Shown here piece after piece: positions 16,100 through 25,148 of a stretch of DNA of 28,688 nucleotides. The notes under the pieces were generated by a model. That model was not told where the DNA came from. It ran no database searches and saw nothing but the letters and a program-made list of their open reading frames with translations. The stretch is from Flavobacterium psychrophilum. GTDB lineage: Bacteria > Bacteroidota > Bacteroidia > Flavobacteriales > Flavobacteriaceae. The stretch covers positions 1 through 28,688 of the forward strand of contig CAMAWT010000024.1 of NCBI GenBank assembly GCA_945862065.1. The letters are read 5' to 3'. A program made the translations under genes and the position numbers. Within the stretch, counting starts at the first letter, position 1; the number at the start of each line of letters is the position of its first letter.

Positions 16100-16107
16100 C
16101 AAATATA
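16100..16107 (-). promoter_or_regulatory. -7 motif of the glutaminyl cyclase gene
   Basis: The minus strand reads TATATTTG, 25 nt upstream of the ATG at 16074. Confidence 0.5.
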
Positions 16108-16127
16108 TTTATTATGTACTTAATTTC

Positions 16128-16157
16128 TTGTAAAAAAATAAAAAGATTGTATATTTG
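16128..16157 (+). promoter_or_regulatory. Promoter (TTG-N19-TATATTTG) of the SRP RNA
   Basis: TTG at 16128-16130 and TATATTTG at 16150-16157 with consensus 19-nt spacing, placed so that transcription would begin at the first bases of the RNA stem. Confidence 0.8.
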
Positions 16158-16160
16158 CAT

Positions 16161-16257
16161 CGGCAAGTCCTACACGACCAGCTCCTGCAAAATCCTCCAG
16201 GATGGGAACATAGCAAAGGTATGTGGTTGTAGCGGTGCGATGTAGGTCGCTTGCCAT
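16161..16257 (+). ncRNA. ffs: Small signal recognition particle RNA (4.5S type)
   Basis: The RNA folds into one long hairpin. GGCAAG (16162-16167) pairs with CTTGCC (16250-16255), CCTACA (16169-16174) with TGTAGG (16241-16246), and CTGCAA (16185-16190) with TTGTAG (16227-16232). The tip has the hallmarks of SRP domain IV: a GGAA tetraloop at 16205-16208 closed by ATG/CAT, and the symmetric loop CAGG on the 5' side with AGCA (16212-16215) on the 3' side, the Ffh-binding site. Length of about 97 nt is right for the short bacterial form. With Ffh it targets nascent membrane and secreted proteins to FtsY. The consensus promoter directly upstream and T-runs downstream support it as an independent gene. 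Confidence 0.94.
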
Positions 16258-16294
16258 TTTTTTTAGTCTTCCTTTTTTAAGGGAGATTTTTTTT
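16257..16294 (+). terminator. Termination region of the SRP RNA
   Basis: An 8-nt T-run (16257-16264) directly follows the terminal stem, and a second small hairpin TCTTCC (16267-16272) / GGGAGA (16281-16286) with one G-T pair is followed by eight T. Confidence 0.65.
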
Positions 16295-16375
16295 GCACTT
16301 ATTTTTCGTTTTTTAATGCGTAATTGTTCCTTCAATTTTTTTATATTTACATAGAAATAAAACATAAATCTATTT

Positions 16376-17179
16376 ATGAAAAAGGTAGTATTGATAACTG
16401 GAGGTTCATCTGGTATAGGGAAGGCGATTGGCGACTATTTATTGACTAAAAATTTTGAAGTTTTTGGCACAAGTAGAAACCCAGAAAATAGTAAAGATGC
16501 TGCCTTTACTTTATTGGAAATGGATGTTAGAAATACTACTTCAATTCATAAAACCATACAGACAATTGTTGATAAAACGGGTAGGCTAGATGTTGTTATC
16601 AATAATGCGGGTGTTGGAATTACGGGTCCTATTGAAGAAATTCCTAGCGAAGAAATAAAAAATAATTTTGAAATCAACCTATTCGGACCCATAGAAGTGA
16701 TGAAAGCGGCATTGCCAATAATGCGTAAACAACAATCTGGATTGATTATTAATATTACTTCGATTGCTGGTTATATGGGTTTGCCCTACAGAGGAATTTA
16801 TTCATCGTCAAAAGGCGCTCTTGAGTTGATAACAGAAGCTTTGCGCATGGAAGTAAAATCTTTTGGAATCCATATTGCGAATGTTGCCCCTGGTGATTTT
16901 GCTACTAATATTGCCGCTGGAAGGTTTCATGCTCCGGTTGTTGAAGGGTCTGCTTATGAGGTTTCTTATGGAAATACGTTGAAAGAAATGAATACACATG
17001 TTGATAGTGGCAATGATCCATTGCATATGGCAAAAGCCATATTTGAAATCATCGAAACACCCGAGCCAAAAATACATTATAAAGTAGGCGCTTTTATGCA
17101 AAAATTTTCAATTGTGTTGAAACGAATTTTACCCGATAAAGTGTATGAGAAAATGTTAATGAATCACTATAAATTATAA
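16376..17179 (+). CDS. SDR family NAD(P)-dependent oxidoreductase
   Basis: A 267-residue classical short-chain dehydrogenase. The cofactor loop TGGSSGIG is at 8-15, with T32, S33 and R34 after the second strand suggesting a preference for NADPH. NNAG lies at 76-79 and N100 in the helix that supports the active site. The catalytic residues are S129 (INITSIAG), Y142 and K146 (YSSSK). The C-terminal part, HMAKAIFEIIETPEPKIHY near 217-235, resembles the retinol/steroid-dehydrogenase-like branch. Substrate is not determined. The start ATG is preceded by the near-consensus TATATTTA at 16342-16349. It lies downstream of the SRP RNA, separated by its terminator. Confidence 0.92.
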   Translation: MKKVVLITGGSSGIGKAIGDYLLTKNFEVFGTSRNPENSKDAAFTLLEMDVRNTTSIHKTIQTIVDKTGRLDVVINNAGVGITGPIEEIPSEEIKNNFEINLFGPIEVMKAALPIMRKQQSGLIINITSIAGYMGLPYRGIYSSSKGALELITEALRMEVKSFGIHIANVAPGDFATNIAAGRFHAPVVEGSAYEVSYGNTLKEMNTHVDSGNDPLHMAKAIFEIIETPEPKIHYKVGAFMQKFSIVLKRILPDKVYEKMLMNHYKL

Positions 17180-17249
17180 CACATACGACTAATACTAAAG
17201 ATTAGTAAAATAACTTAATTAATACAAATCAATTTAAAATTTTAAAATT

Positions 17250-17275
17250 TAATTTTGATAAATTTAGTAATTTTG
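17250..17275 (+). promoter_or_regulatory. Two overlapping -7-like motifs upstream of the transaldolase-like gene
   Basis: TAATTTTG occurs at 17250-17257 and again at 17268-17275. If used, the transcript would carry repeat copy B in a 5' leader of about 130 nt. No TTG at proper spacing was found. Confidence 0.35.
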
Positions 17276-17296
17276 TTTTTGAAAGAAATTCTAGTT

Positions 17297-17394
17297 TGCG
17301 TGAAGGATTGAAGCGGAAATCCTTTTGTGTAGCGCAGCGGAGCAAAAGATTGTAGCGGAAAGCCTGACCCGTAGGGGCACGCCCAAATAATTAT
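17297..17394. repeat. Flavobacterial intergenic repeat, copy B (inverted relative to copy A)
   Basis: Reads TGCGTGAAGGATTG...GGGGCACGCCC; its reverse complement aligns with copy A at both ends (GGGCGTGCCC, CGGGTCAGGCTTTCCGCTAC, TTCCGCTTCAATCC). Internally it has two related segments, GATTGAAGCGGAAATCC and GATTGTAGCGGAAAGCC, and ACACAAAAGGATT-type complementarity that could fold. Confidence 0.7.
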
Positions 17395-17414
17395 AAAATT
17401 AAAAATACATCTAT

Positions 17415-18071
17415 ATGAAATTTTTTATTGACACTGCCAATTTGAATGAGATCAAAGAAGCACAATCGTTAGGTATTCTAGATGGTGTAACGACCAATCC
17501 GTCTTTAATGGCAAAAGAAGGAATTACTGGGAAAAACAATATTTTGAAGCATTATGTTGACATTTGTTCCATTGTTGACGGAGAAGTTAGTGCAGAGGTA
17601 AATGCTATAGATTTTGAAGGAATGGTGAAGGAAGGCGAAGAACTTGCCGAGTTGCACGAACAAATTGTGGTAAAATTGCCTATGACTAAAGATGGTATAA
17701 AGGCCTGTAAGTATTTTTCTGATAGGGAAATAAAAACCAATGTAACCTTAGTTTTTTCTGCCGGACAAGCTTTGTTGGCAGCAAAAGCTGGTGCTACATT
17801 TGTGTCGCCATTCGTTGGAAGACTGGATGATATTTCTTCAGACGGATTGAATTTGATACAAGAAATTAGAGAAATTTATGATAATTATGGTTTTGAAACG
17901 CAAATTCTTGCAGCTTCTGTTCGACATTCCATGCATGTTGTAAATTGTGCCAAAATTGGCGCCGATGTAATGACAGGACCTTTGACGGTTATTTTAGGGC
18001 TGTTAAAACATCCGCTTACTGATATTGGTTTGGCTCAGTTTATCGCCGATTTTGAAAAAGGAAATAAGTAA
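17415..18071 (+). CDS. fsa: Fructose-6-phosphate aldolase / small transaldolase
   Basis: A 218-residue TIM-barrel aldolase of the short TalC/Fsa subfamily. It starts [16 protein letters not shown], followed by [13 protein letters not shown] at 24-36. The Schiff-base lysine is K87 in VVKLPMT, with [20 protein letters not shown] near 108-127 and SPFVGRLDD at 131-139. The subfamily contains both true transaldolases (sedoheptulose-7-P + glyceraldehyde-3-P exchange in the pentose phosphate pathway) and fructose-6-P aldolases; the sequence alone does not settle which. Length is normal (about 215-220). It has a good terminator. Confidence 0.92.
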   Translation: MKFFIDTANLNEIKEAQSLGILDGVTTNPSLMAKEGITGKNNILKHYVDICSIVDGEVSAEVNAIDFEGMVKEGEELAELHEQIVVKLPMTKDGIKACKYFSDREIKTNVTLVFSAGQALLAAKAGATFVSPFVGRLDDISSDGLNLIQEIREIYDNYGFETQILAASVRHSMHVVNCAKIGADVMTGPLTVILGLLKHPLTDIGLAQFIADFEKGNK

Positions 18072-18082
18072 TAAAATAAATG

Positions 18083-18112
18083 AAACGATTGCAACAAGTA
18101 ATCGTTTTTTTA
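18083..18112 (+). terminator. Terminator of the transaldolase-like gene
   Basis: 8-bp stem AAACGATT (18083-18090) / AATCGTTT (18100-18107) and T-run; its end reaches the stop codon of the convergent minus-strand gene. Confidence 0.8.
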
Positions 18113-19519
18113 TTTTAAAAGGTCTTCAAAATTCACTTCAAACATATTGGTAAATCCGTTTTTAATGGTCTTGTCATTGTTGACAATGATGGTGCGGTGC
18201 ACTTTTGTAATGGCCCATTTGGATTTAATTTCTTCAAAGTTTTCGCATTGATATTCATTGAAATTTTTGAAATTGTATTTTTCAATGATGGTATTAAACG
18301 AACTTTTGTTGTTGTCTAAATTGATAGCAACAAAGTTATAATTTGGAAATTTTTTCTGAAAAGCGTCTACTTTTTCATGCGCGGCTACATAATGCGAATA
18401 TAATTTTTCGGTCCAAAAGAAAAAGACGGTATTTTTTGAAATTAAATCGTCGGAGTTTATTTTGTTTCCTTCTTTGTCTAAAAGCTTAATGTTTGGTAAT
18501 GTTTTGCCAACATTTAATAGTTTGATGGCGTTTCCAATTTTACGAATTTCGTTTTTAGTGCTTTTATCAGTTGAAATTTTATTGTAAGTTTCAAAAAAAC
18601 GCTGATTATTAACCATGTTTTGGTCTTCAAGCAAGTATTGAAAAGCAATGGTGTTTATAATAATGTTTTTTACTTTCGGATTTTTGATAAGCGTATCGGC
18701 AATTTTTAATTTGTTCACATTTGTTTTCAATGCCATATCCACTTCAGAATAATGATTGTGGTATTTGATATTTGAAACATTATTCAACATGTGATTGATG
18801 TACATTACAAAGGGTGAAAACTCTGTAAAAGCTTCATTACTGTAATCAATTTTTTGTCTAAAATCGTAATAATCTGCAGGAAGTTGTTCAACAACGTCTT
18901 TTCCAGTTCGTATTTTATGAATGATGGGATAAATTTCTTTTTTGGTATAAAAAGGAAACTGATATAGTGCTTTTGCATACACATCAAAATCATCACTCCA
19001 ATTGATATCGTGCTTTTTTTGGATGTAATAGCGACGATTCTCTCTATTTGTTTTATCTATTTGGGTATTGAATTTTTTGAAATCTAAATCAAAAGTCTCA
19101 AACATATTATTTTTATCGTTTTCGTTGCGAAGGTACATTTCCATCAAGAAATTGTTTTTTTCATCGCCTCTACCACAAAAAACAACTGATTGGTCAAAGT
19201 CATTAGAATCGATATGGACTCGTAAACTATCGTTTTTTTCAAAATACACATATTGGTATTCCGGTTCGTGTTTAAAAGAGTATAATCCAGGAGCTAACGA
19301 ATCGAATTTTATAAAAAAGGTATTGTCTTTGTTGATCAAAATGCTGTCAATAACCACATTGTCTTTACAAAACAATACATACGGATTGTTTTGATTAATT
19401 ACTTCACCACCAAAATAGGCCACATAATCATCGTTATCAAAATCTTTGTTACAAGAATTTAAAATAAAGACAGATAAAGTAGCAATAACAGTGGTTTTTA
19501 AATAGTAAAAATGTGTCAT
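18110..19519 (-). CDS. Thioredoxin-fold (TlpA/redoxin-like) lipoprotein lacking CxxC
   Basis: A 469-residue envelope lipoprotein: hydrophobic segment 9-20 and lipobox ILNSC with Cys23. Residues about 35-105 resemble the DUF4369-like beta domain of Bacteroidota thiol-disulfide proteins (GLYSFKHEPEYQYVYFEKND at 78-97). A helical middle region follows. From about 338 the C-terminus has a thioredoxin-like fold (GKTLPNIKLLDKEGNKI, TVFFFWTEKLYSHY at 364-377, FVAINLDNN), but the position where CxxC normally follows FWxxW/T is EKLYS, with no cysteine. It is therefore unlikely to be a disulfide oxidoreductase, and more likely a structural or binding relative. It converges on the transaldolase-like gene. 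Confidence 0.8.
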   Translation of the reverse strand: MTHFYYLKTTVIATLSVFILNSCNKDFDNDDYVAYFGGEVINQNNPYVLFCKDNVVIDSILINKDNTFFIKFDSLAPGLYSFKHEPEYQYVYFEKNDSLRVHIDSNDFDQSVVFCGRGDEKNNFLMEMYLRNENDKNNMFETFDLDFKKFNTQIDKTNRENRRYYIQKKHDINWSDDFDVYAKALYQFPFYTKKEIYPIIHKIRTGKDVVEQLPADYYDFRQKIDYSNEAFTEFSPFVMYINHMLNNVSNIKYHNHYSEVDMALKTNVNKLKIADTLIKNPKVKNIIINTIAFQYLLEDQNMVNNQRFFETYNKISTDKSTKNEIRKIGNAIKLLNVGKTLPNIKLLDKEGNKINSDDLISKNTVFFFWTEKLYSHYVAAHEKVDAFQKKFPNYNFVAINLDNNKSSFNTIIEKYNFKNFNEYQCENFEEIKSKWAITKVHRTIIVNNDKTIKNGFTNMFEVNFEDLLK

Positions 19520-19634
19520 TAATTAGATTTTACCAAACAAATGTATCTATATGATTTTGGATAATTTGTTAACCAATAGTTAAATAAATTAATTTAACTT
19601 TAAGTACTAATATATAAAAGGTGTTTAGACCGTA

Positions 19635-19663
19635 TTGAAATAGGTCTTTTTTTGCTACTTTTG
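19635..19663 (+). promoter_or_regulatory. Promoter (TTG-N18-TACTTTTG) of the ABC-F gene
   Basis: TTG at 19635-19637 and TACTTTTG at 19656-19663, spacing 18 nt; the start codon lies 26 nt downstream. Confidence 0.7.
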
Positions 19664-19680
19664 CACTAGAATTTAAATAA

Positions 19681-21306
<1,626 letters not shown>

Positions 21307-21316
21307 ATAAGTTATC

Positions 21317-21347
21317 ATCCCGTTTCTTTTAGAGCGGGATTTTTTTA
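21317..21347 (+). terminator. Terminator of the ABC-F gene
   Basis: 6-bp GC-rich stem ATCCCG (21317-21322) / CGGGAT (21335-21340) followed by a T-run. Confidence 0.8.
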
Positions 21348-21414
21348 TCAAATAACAAGTTTATTAATATCATAAAAAATACTATATTTACAAACCAAAT
21401 CAACACTTCAAAAT

Positions 21415-21951
21415 ATGAGTCAAAAAACATTGCTCACTTCAAAAGAAGTAACAATCATACTGCATCGTTTGGCTTGTCAGTTAATCGAAAAACACCTCGA
21501 TTTTTCTAATACAATTTTAATTGGGATACAGCCTAGAGGCAAATATTTGGCGGAACGTATCAAAACAATCATTCAACAAGAATACCAAATTAAAGACATT
21601 TCATTGGGATTTCTAGATATTACTTTCTTTAGAGATGATTTTCGTCGTGGCGAAAAAACATTAGAAGCCAATAAAACAGAAATTGATTTTATTGTTGAAG
21701 ATAAAAAAGTGGTATTTATAGACGATGTGCTTTACACTGGAAGAAGTATTCGAGCCGCATTAACAGCTATTCAATCATTTGGAAGACCTTCAGAAATCGA
21801 ATTATTGGTATTGATAGACAGACGTTTTAGCCGACATTTACCTATTCAGCCCGATTACAGAGGTCGTCAAGTGGATGCCATTAATAATGAAAAAGTAAAA
21901 GTAAGTTGGGTAGAAAATGACGGAGAAGATGCCGTATTTTTAATTCAATAA
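21415..21951 (+). CDS. pyrR: PyrR, bifunctional pyr regulator / uracil phosphoribosyltransferase
   Basis: A 178-residue type I phosphoribosyltransferase. The PRPP loop is VVFIDDVLYTGRS at 99-111. Other PyrR signatures are LIGIQPRGKYLAERI at 35-49, LGFLDITFFRDDFRRG at 64-79, FGRPSEIELLVLIDRR at 122-137 and LPIQPDYRGRQVD at 142-154. In Firmicutes PyrR binds pyr mRNA to cause attenuation and also makes UMP from uracil. Here the gap from the preceding terminator is only 67 bp and contains no terminator/antiterminator pair, so the enzyme role is better supported than the attenuation role. First gene of a compact operon, 29 nt before pyrB. Confidence 0.94.
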   Translation: MSQKTLLTSKEVTIILHRLACQLIEKHLDFSNTILIGIQPRGKYLAERIKTIIQQEYQIKDISLGFLDITFFRDDFRRGEKTLEANKTEIDFIVEDKKVVFIDDVLYTGRSIRAALTAIQSFGRPSEIELLVLIDRRFSRHLPIQPDYRGRQVDAINNEKVKVSWVENDGEDAVFLIQ

Positions 21952-21980
21952 TTTATAACAAAATAAACTAGAAAAAGCCA

Positions 21981-22910
21981 ATGTCCGAACTATCTGTTAA
22001 CCATTTATTAGGAATTAAATACCTTGTCAAAGAAGATATTGATTTGATTTTTGAAACGGCAGACCATTTCAAAGAAGTGATCAATCGTCCTATAAAAAAA
22101 GTGCCTACTTTACGAGATATTACGATTGCAAATATCTTTTTTGAAAACAGTACCCGTACAAAATTATCTTTTGAATTGGCTCAAAAACGGCTTTCTGCTG
22201 ACGTTATAAGTTTTTCTGCAGCGCAATCATCTGTTAAAAAAGGAGAAACTTTGATTGATACCGTAAATAATATCCTTTCAATGAAAGTAGATATGGTTGT
22301 GATGCGTCATGCAAGTCCTGGTGCAGCTTATTTTTTATCTCAAAATGTAAATGCTAGTATTGTAAATGCTGGCGATGGTGCACATGAGCATCCTACACAA
22401 GCCTTGTTAGATAGTTTTTCTATACGAGAAAAATTGGGAGAAGTAGCCGGAAAAAAAGTAGTAATTGTTGGTGATGTTCTTCATTCAAGAGTAGCTCTTT
22501 CAAATATTTATGCTCTTCAAATGCAAGGTGCCGAAGTGAAAGTATGTGGACCAAAAACATTGATTCCAAAATACATTGAAAGTCTTGGAGTATCGGTTGA
22601 ACCAAACCTACGCAAAGCCCTAGAGTGGTGTGATGTAGCAAATATGCTACGAGTTCAAAACGAACGAATGGATGTAAATTATTTCCCATCAACGCGCGAA
22701 TATGCGCAACAATATGGTGTTGATAAAAAATTATTAGATTCGTTGAATAAAGAAATTGTTATCATGCACCCTGGTCCAATAAATAGAGGGGTAGAAATTA
22801 CTTCTGATGTGGCAGATTCTCAACAATCGGTCATTTTAGATCAGGTAGAAAATGGGGTAGCGATTCGAATGGCAATTATCTATTTATTAGCATCAAAAAT
22901 TAAGCAATAA
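21981..22910 (+). CDS. pyrB: Aspartate carbamoyltransferase catalytic subunit
   Basis: A 309-residue ATCase catalytic chain that condenses carbamoyl phosphate with aspartate in pyrimidine synthesis. The carbamoyl-phosphate motif STRTKLSFE is at 57-65, the active-site loop SSVKKGE at 83-89, and HPTQALLD at 137-144. The C-terminal HPGPINRGVEI carries the aspartate-binding region. Length is normal. No pyrI regulatory subunit is adjacent, consistent with a class lacking it (inference). Its stop overlaps the start of the following gene by one base (TAATG). Confidence 0.97.
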   Translation: MSELSVNHLLGIKYLVKEDIDLIFETADHFKEVINRPIKKVPTLRDITIANIFFENSTRTKLSFELAQKRLSADVISFSAAQSSVKKGETLIDTVNNILSMKVDMVVMRHASPGAAYFLSQNVNASIVNAGDGAHEHPTQALLDSFSIREKLGEVAGKKVVIVGDVLHSRVALSNIYALQMQGAEVKVCGPKTLIPKYIESLGVSVEPNLRKALEWCDVANMLRVQNERMDVNYFPSTREYAQQYGVDKKLLDSLNKEIVIMHPGPINRGVEITSDVADSQQSVILDQVENGVAIRMAIIYLLASKIKQ

Positions 22911-23242
22911 TGAAAATTGAGCAAAATACAAATCAAACCATTATAAAAGATACATTAGGGGATTTTGAATTATTTTTAGAAAAGTTACCAAATGAACTGT
23001 ATAATTTAAGAACTCAAAATGTGGTTATTGATTTAACTGAAAATTCGAAAGTTTCAAACGCAACAATTAAACATTTTGTTTCGATTTCTAAACTTCATAA
23101 AAAAAATAAAAAGTCATTTGTAATTGTTGCAAGTGGTATTGATTTTACCGCAGTTCCGGCTGCATTAACGGTTGTTCCTTCCATCATCGAAGCCAAAGAT
23201 ATTATCGAATTGGAAGAAATGGAACGCGATTTAGGATTTTAA
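22910..23242 (+). CDS. STAS-like small protein
   Basis: A 110-residue soluble protein whose pattern resembles a STAS/anti-sigma-antagonist fold: NVVIDLTENSKVSNATIKHF at 37-56 aligns with the strand-turn-helix holding the phosphorylatable Ser/Thr (S45, S48 or T51 are candidates), then KKNKKSFVIVASG at 64-76 and VPSIIEAKDIIELEEMERDL at 89-108. It is conserved beside ribonuclease Z in flavobacteria as far as I recall, and is sometimes named after that neighbour. No kinase or anti-sigma partner is seen here. Its start overlaps the pyrB stop. Function is unknown; the STAS assignment is moderate. Confidence 0.78.
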   Translation: MKIEQNTNQTIIKDTLGDFELFLEKLPNELYNLRTQNVVIDLTENSKVSNATIKHFVSISKLHKKNKKSFVIVASGIDFTAVPAALTVVPSIIEAKDIIELEEMERDLGF

Positions 23243-23246
23243 TCAT

Positions 23247-23462
23247 ATGAAAATATCAAAAACTACTCTTATTTATATTTACGCTTTAGCGCTAGGTTTG
23301 ATGACTTTTTTATTGGCTAAAAGAGTGATTACCTCATTTAAATCCAATGAATTTGATTATTTTAAGTTGGTAATTAATTTAGGGATAATCATTTATTTTG
23401 TATTTAAAATAATAAAATTAGGAAAAGAACAGAACAATAATGATACATCATCTTTTAAATAG
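23247..23462 (+). CDS. Small membrane protein, two transmembrane segments
   Basis: A 71-residue protein with hydrophobic segments at about 8-24 and 41-56, separated by a short polar loop, and a polar C-terminal tail. No family recognised. It begins 4 nt after the STAS-like gene and ends 8 nt before rnz, so it belongs to the operon. Codon use and the tight spacing argue that it is real. Confidence 0.7.
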   Translation: MKISKTTLIYIYALALGLMTFLLAKRVITSFKSNEFDYFKLVINLGIIIYFVFKIIKLGKEQNNNDTSSFK

Positions 23463-23470
23463 TTTTTTCT

Positions 23471-24385
23471 ATGAACAAGATGAAACTAACCATATTAGGT
23501 TGTTATGCAGCTACACCTCGAACGTTTTCCAACCCAACTTCACAAGTTCTTGAAATTAAAAACAACGTATTTCTAATTGACTGTGCCGAGGGAACTCAAG
23601 TTCAATTGCGAAAAAGCAAAGTAAAATTTTCCAAAATCAGTCGGGTGTTTATATCCCATCTTCACGGAGATCATTTTTATGGTCTGATTGGATTGATTTC
23701 TACGTTTATGTTACTCAATAGAGAAAACGATTTGCATATTTATGGTCCAAAAGGAATCAAAGAAATCATTTTATTACAGCTAAAACATTCTGGTTCTTAT
23801 ACAGGATATTCGTTGTTTTTCCATGAATTGGAAGCTACAACATCAGAAGTTATATTTGAAGATGATTCGGTTCGTGTTTCAACAATCCCTTTGCAACACA
23901 GGATTTATACAAACGGTTATTTATTTCAAGAAAAAAATACCGTTCGTTCCCTTAATATAGAACAAGTCGAACTTTATAAAATTGATAAAGTTTATTTCAA
24001 TAAAATTAAAATAGGTGGCGACATAAAATTGGATGACGGAACTGTTTTGCCAAATGAACTTTTGTCATATCCGCCTCTTCCAAATAAATCGTATGCTTTT
24101 TGTAGTGATACCTTTTATAATGAATCGATTATTCCTATCATTCAAAATGTAGATGTATTGTATCACGAAAGTACTTTTTTGGAATCGGAAATCCATCTTG
24201 TTGAAAAAACATTACATTCTACAGCCAAACAAGCGGCAACAATTGCTTTAAAAGCAAATGTAAAGCAGCTTATTTTAGGACATTTTTCAACCAGATACGG
24301 AAATATTGAATTGTTTAAAGAAGAGGCAAAAACCATATTTCAACATACCGAAATTGCCGATGATGGCAAAGAATTTATTATTTAA
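23471..24385 (+). CDS. rnz: Ribonuclease Z (tRNA 3' endonuclease)
   Basis: A 304-residue metallo-beta-lactamase-fold nuclease that removes 3' trailers from tRNA precursors. The zinc-binding HLHGDH lies at 63-68, preceded by FLIDCAEGTQVQLRKS at 34-49. Later ligand-bearing segments are CSDTFYN, YHESTFLESE and LILGHFSTRYG near 265-275. The length and the internal exosite region, ELEATTSEVIFEDDSVR, fit the short bacterial RNase Z. The first ATG (23471) is followed by another at codon 4, either of which could be used. It is in the operon with pyrR and pdxH. Confidence 0.95.
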   Translation: MNKMKLTILGCYAATPRTFSNPTSQVLEIKNNVFLIDCAEGTQVQLRKSKVKFSKISRVFISHLHGDHFYGLIGLISTFMLLNRENDLHIYGPKGIKEIILLQLKHSGSYTGYSLFFHELEATTSEVIFEDDSVRVSTIPLQHRIYTNGYLFQEKNTVRSLNIEQVELYKIDKVYFNKIKIGGDIKLDDGTVLPNELLSYPPLPNKSYAFCSDTFYNESIIPIIQNVDVLYHESTFLESEIHLVEKTLHSTAKQAATIALKANVKQLILGHFSTRYGNIELFKEEAKTIFQHTEIADDGKEFII

Positions 24386-24407
24386 TTACAATCGTTTTAT
24401 AAAAAAA

Positions 24408-25055
24408 ATGATGAAAGATTTAAGTAGTTACAGAAAATCCTATGATAAAAGTGAGTTGATAGAATCTTCCATACCAGAAGATCCAATAAATTTATTTAAC
24501 AAATGGTTTCATGAAACCGAGGATTTTGGTGCTATAGATGAAGTAAATGCAATGTCTATTGCGACTATTGGATTGGATGGATTTCCTAAAACGAGAGTAG
24601 TGTTGCTTAAAAAATTCAATGAAGAGGGTTTTATTTTTTATACCAATTATAATTCTGAAAAAGGAAAAGCACTTCTTGAAAATCCTAATGTTTGTTTGTC
24701 TTTTTTTTGGCCAGCAATTGAACGTCAAGTAATTATTAAAGGAATCGCAGAAAAAACAACATCATCAATTTCAGATAATTATTTTGCATCAAGACCAGAC
24801 GGAAGTAAGCTTGGAGCCATTGTTTCGCCACAAAGTGAAGTAATTCCAAACAGAGATTTCCTTGAAACGCGTTTGCAACAATTGGAAAAAGAGTTTGAGG
24901 GTAAGGAAATTCCAAGACCAGAACATTGGGGCGGCATTTTAGTTCGTCCAGTTGAAATTGAATTTTGGCAAGGCAGACCCAATCGTTTGCACGATAGAAT
25001 TAGATATCAACTTCAAGAAGATTTTAATTGGAAAATTGACCGATTGTCATCTTAA
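24408..25055 (+). CDS. pdxH: Pyridoxamine 5'-phosphate oxidase
   Basis: About 215 residues. FMN enzyme that oxidises PNP/PMP to pyridoxal 5'-phosphate. Two ATGs occur in tandem (24408, 24411); an open frame extends upstream over the end of rnz but that part has no family similarity, so the tandem ATG is chosen, 22 nt after rnz. FMN-binding segments are RVVLLKKFNEEGFIFYTNY near 62-80 and NSEKGKALLENP at 81-92, then FFWPAIERQVIIKG. The C-terminus has ILVRPVEIEFWQGRPNRLHD and the substrate-binding RIRYQL. It is the last gene of the operon; no hairpin was seen directly behind it. Confidence 0.95.
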   Translation: MMKDLSSYRKSYDKSELIESSIPEDPINLFNKWFHETEDFGAIDEVNAMSIATIGLDGFPKTRVVLLKKFNEEGFIFYTNYNSEKGKALLENPNVCLSFFWPAIERQVIIKGIAEKTTSSISDNYFASRPDGSKLGAIVSPQSEVIPNRDFLETRLQQLEKEFEGKEIPRPEHWGGILVRPVEIEFWQGRPNRLHDRIRYQLQEDFNWKIDRLSS

Positions 25056-25118
25056 TTAAACATTTTGTAAAATTGAACTAAATTGTATTGTTTTTTTTAT
25101 AATTTCTTAAAGTAGTAG

Positions 25119-25126
25119 TATATTTG
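25119..25126 (+). promoter_or_regulatory. -7 motif of the proline dehydrogenase gene
   Basis: TATATTTG, exact consensus, 22 nt before the ATG at 25149. The nearest good TTG is 28 nt upstream, beyond the normal range. Confidence 0.55.
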
Positions 25127-25148
25127 CTACGTAATTGACAATAATTTC

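Noticed and set aside
16120..16365. Open frames on both strands across the SRP RNA region
   Set aside because: They run through a highly structured RNA gene with its own promoter and terminator and give low-complexity, lysine- and cysteine-rich peptides.
19627..19653. Small hairpin AGACC/GGTCT followed by T7, terminator-like
   Set aside because: The 5-bp stem is weak and overlaps the ABC-F promoter boxes, and no gene upstream on the plus strand needs it.
24306..24407. N-terminal extension of pdxH overlapping rnz
   Set aside because: The additional 34 residues show no family similarity and overlap the well-conserved end of rnz; the tandem ATG at 24408/24411 fits the usual length.
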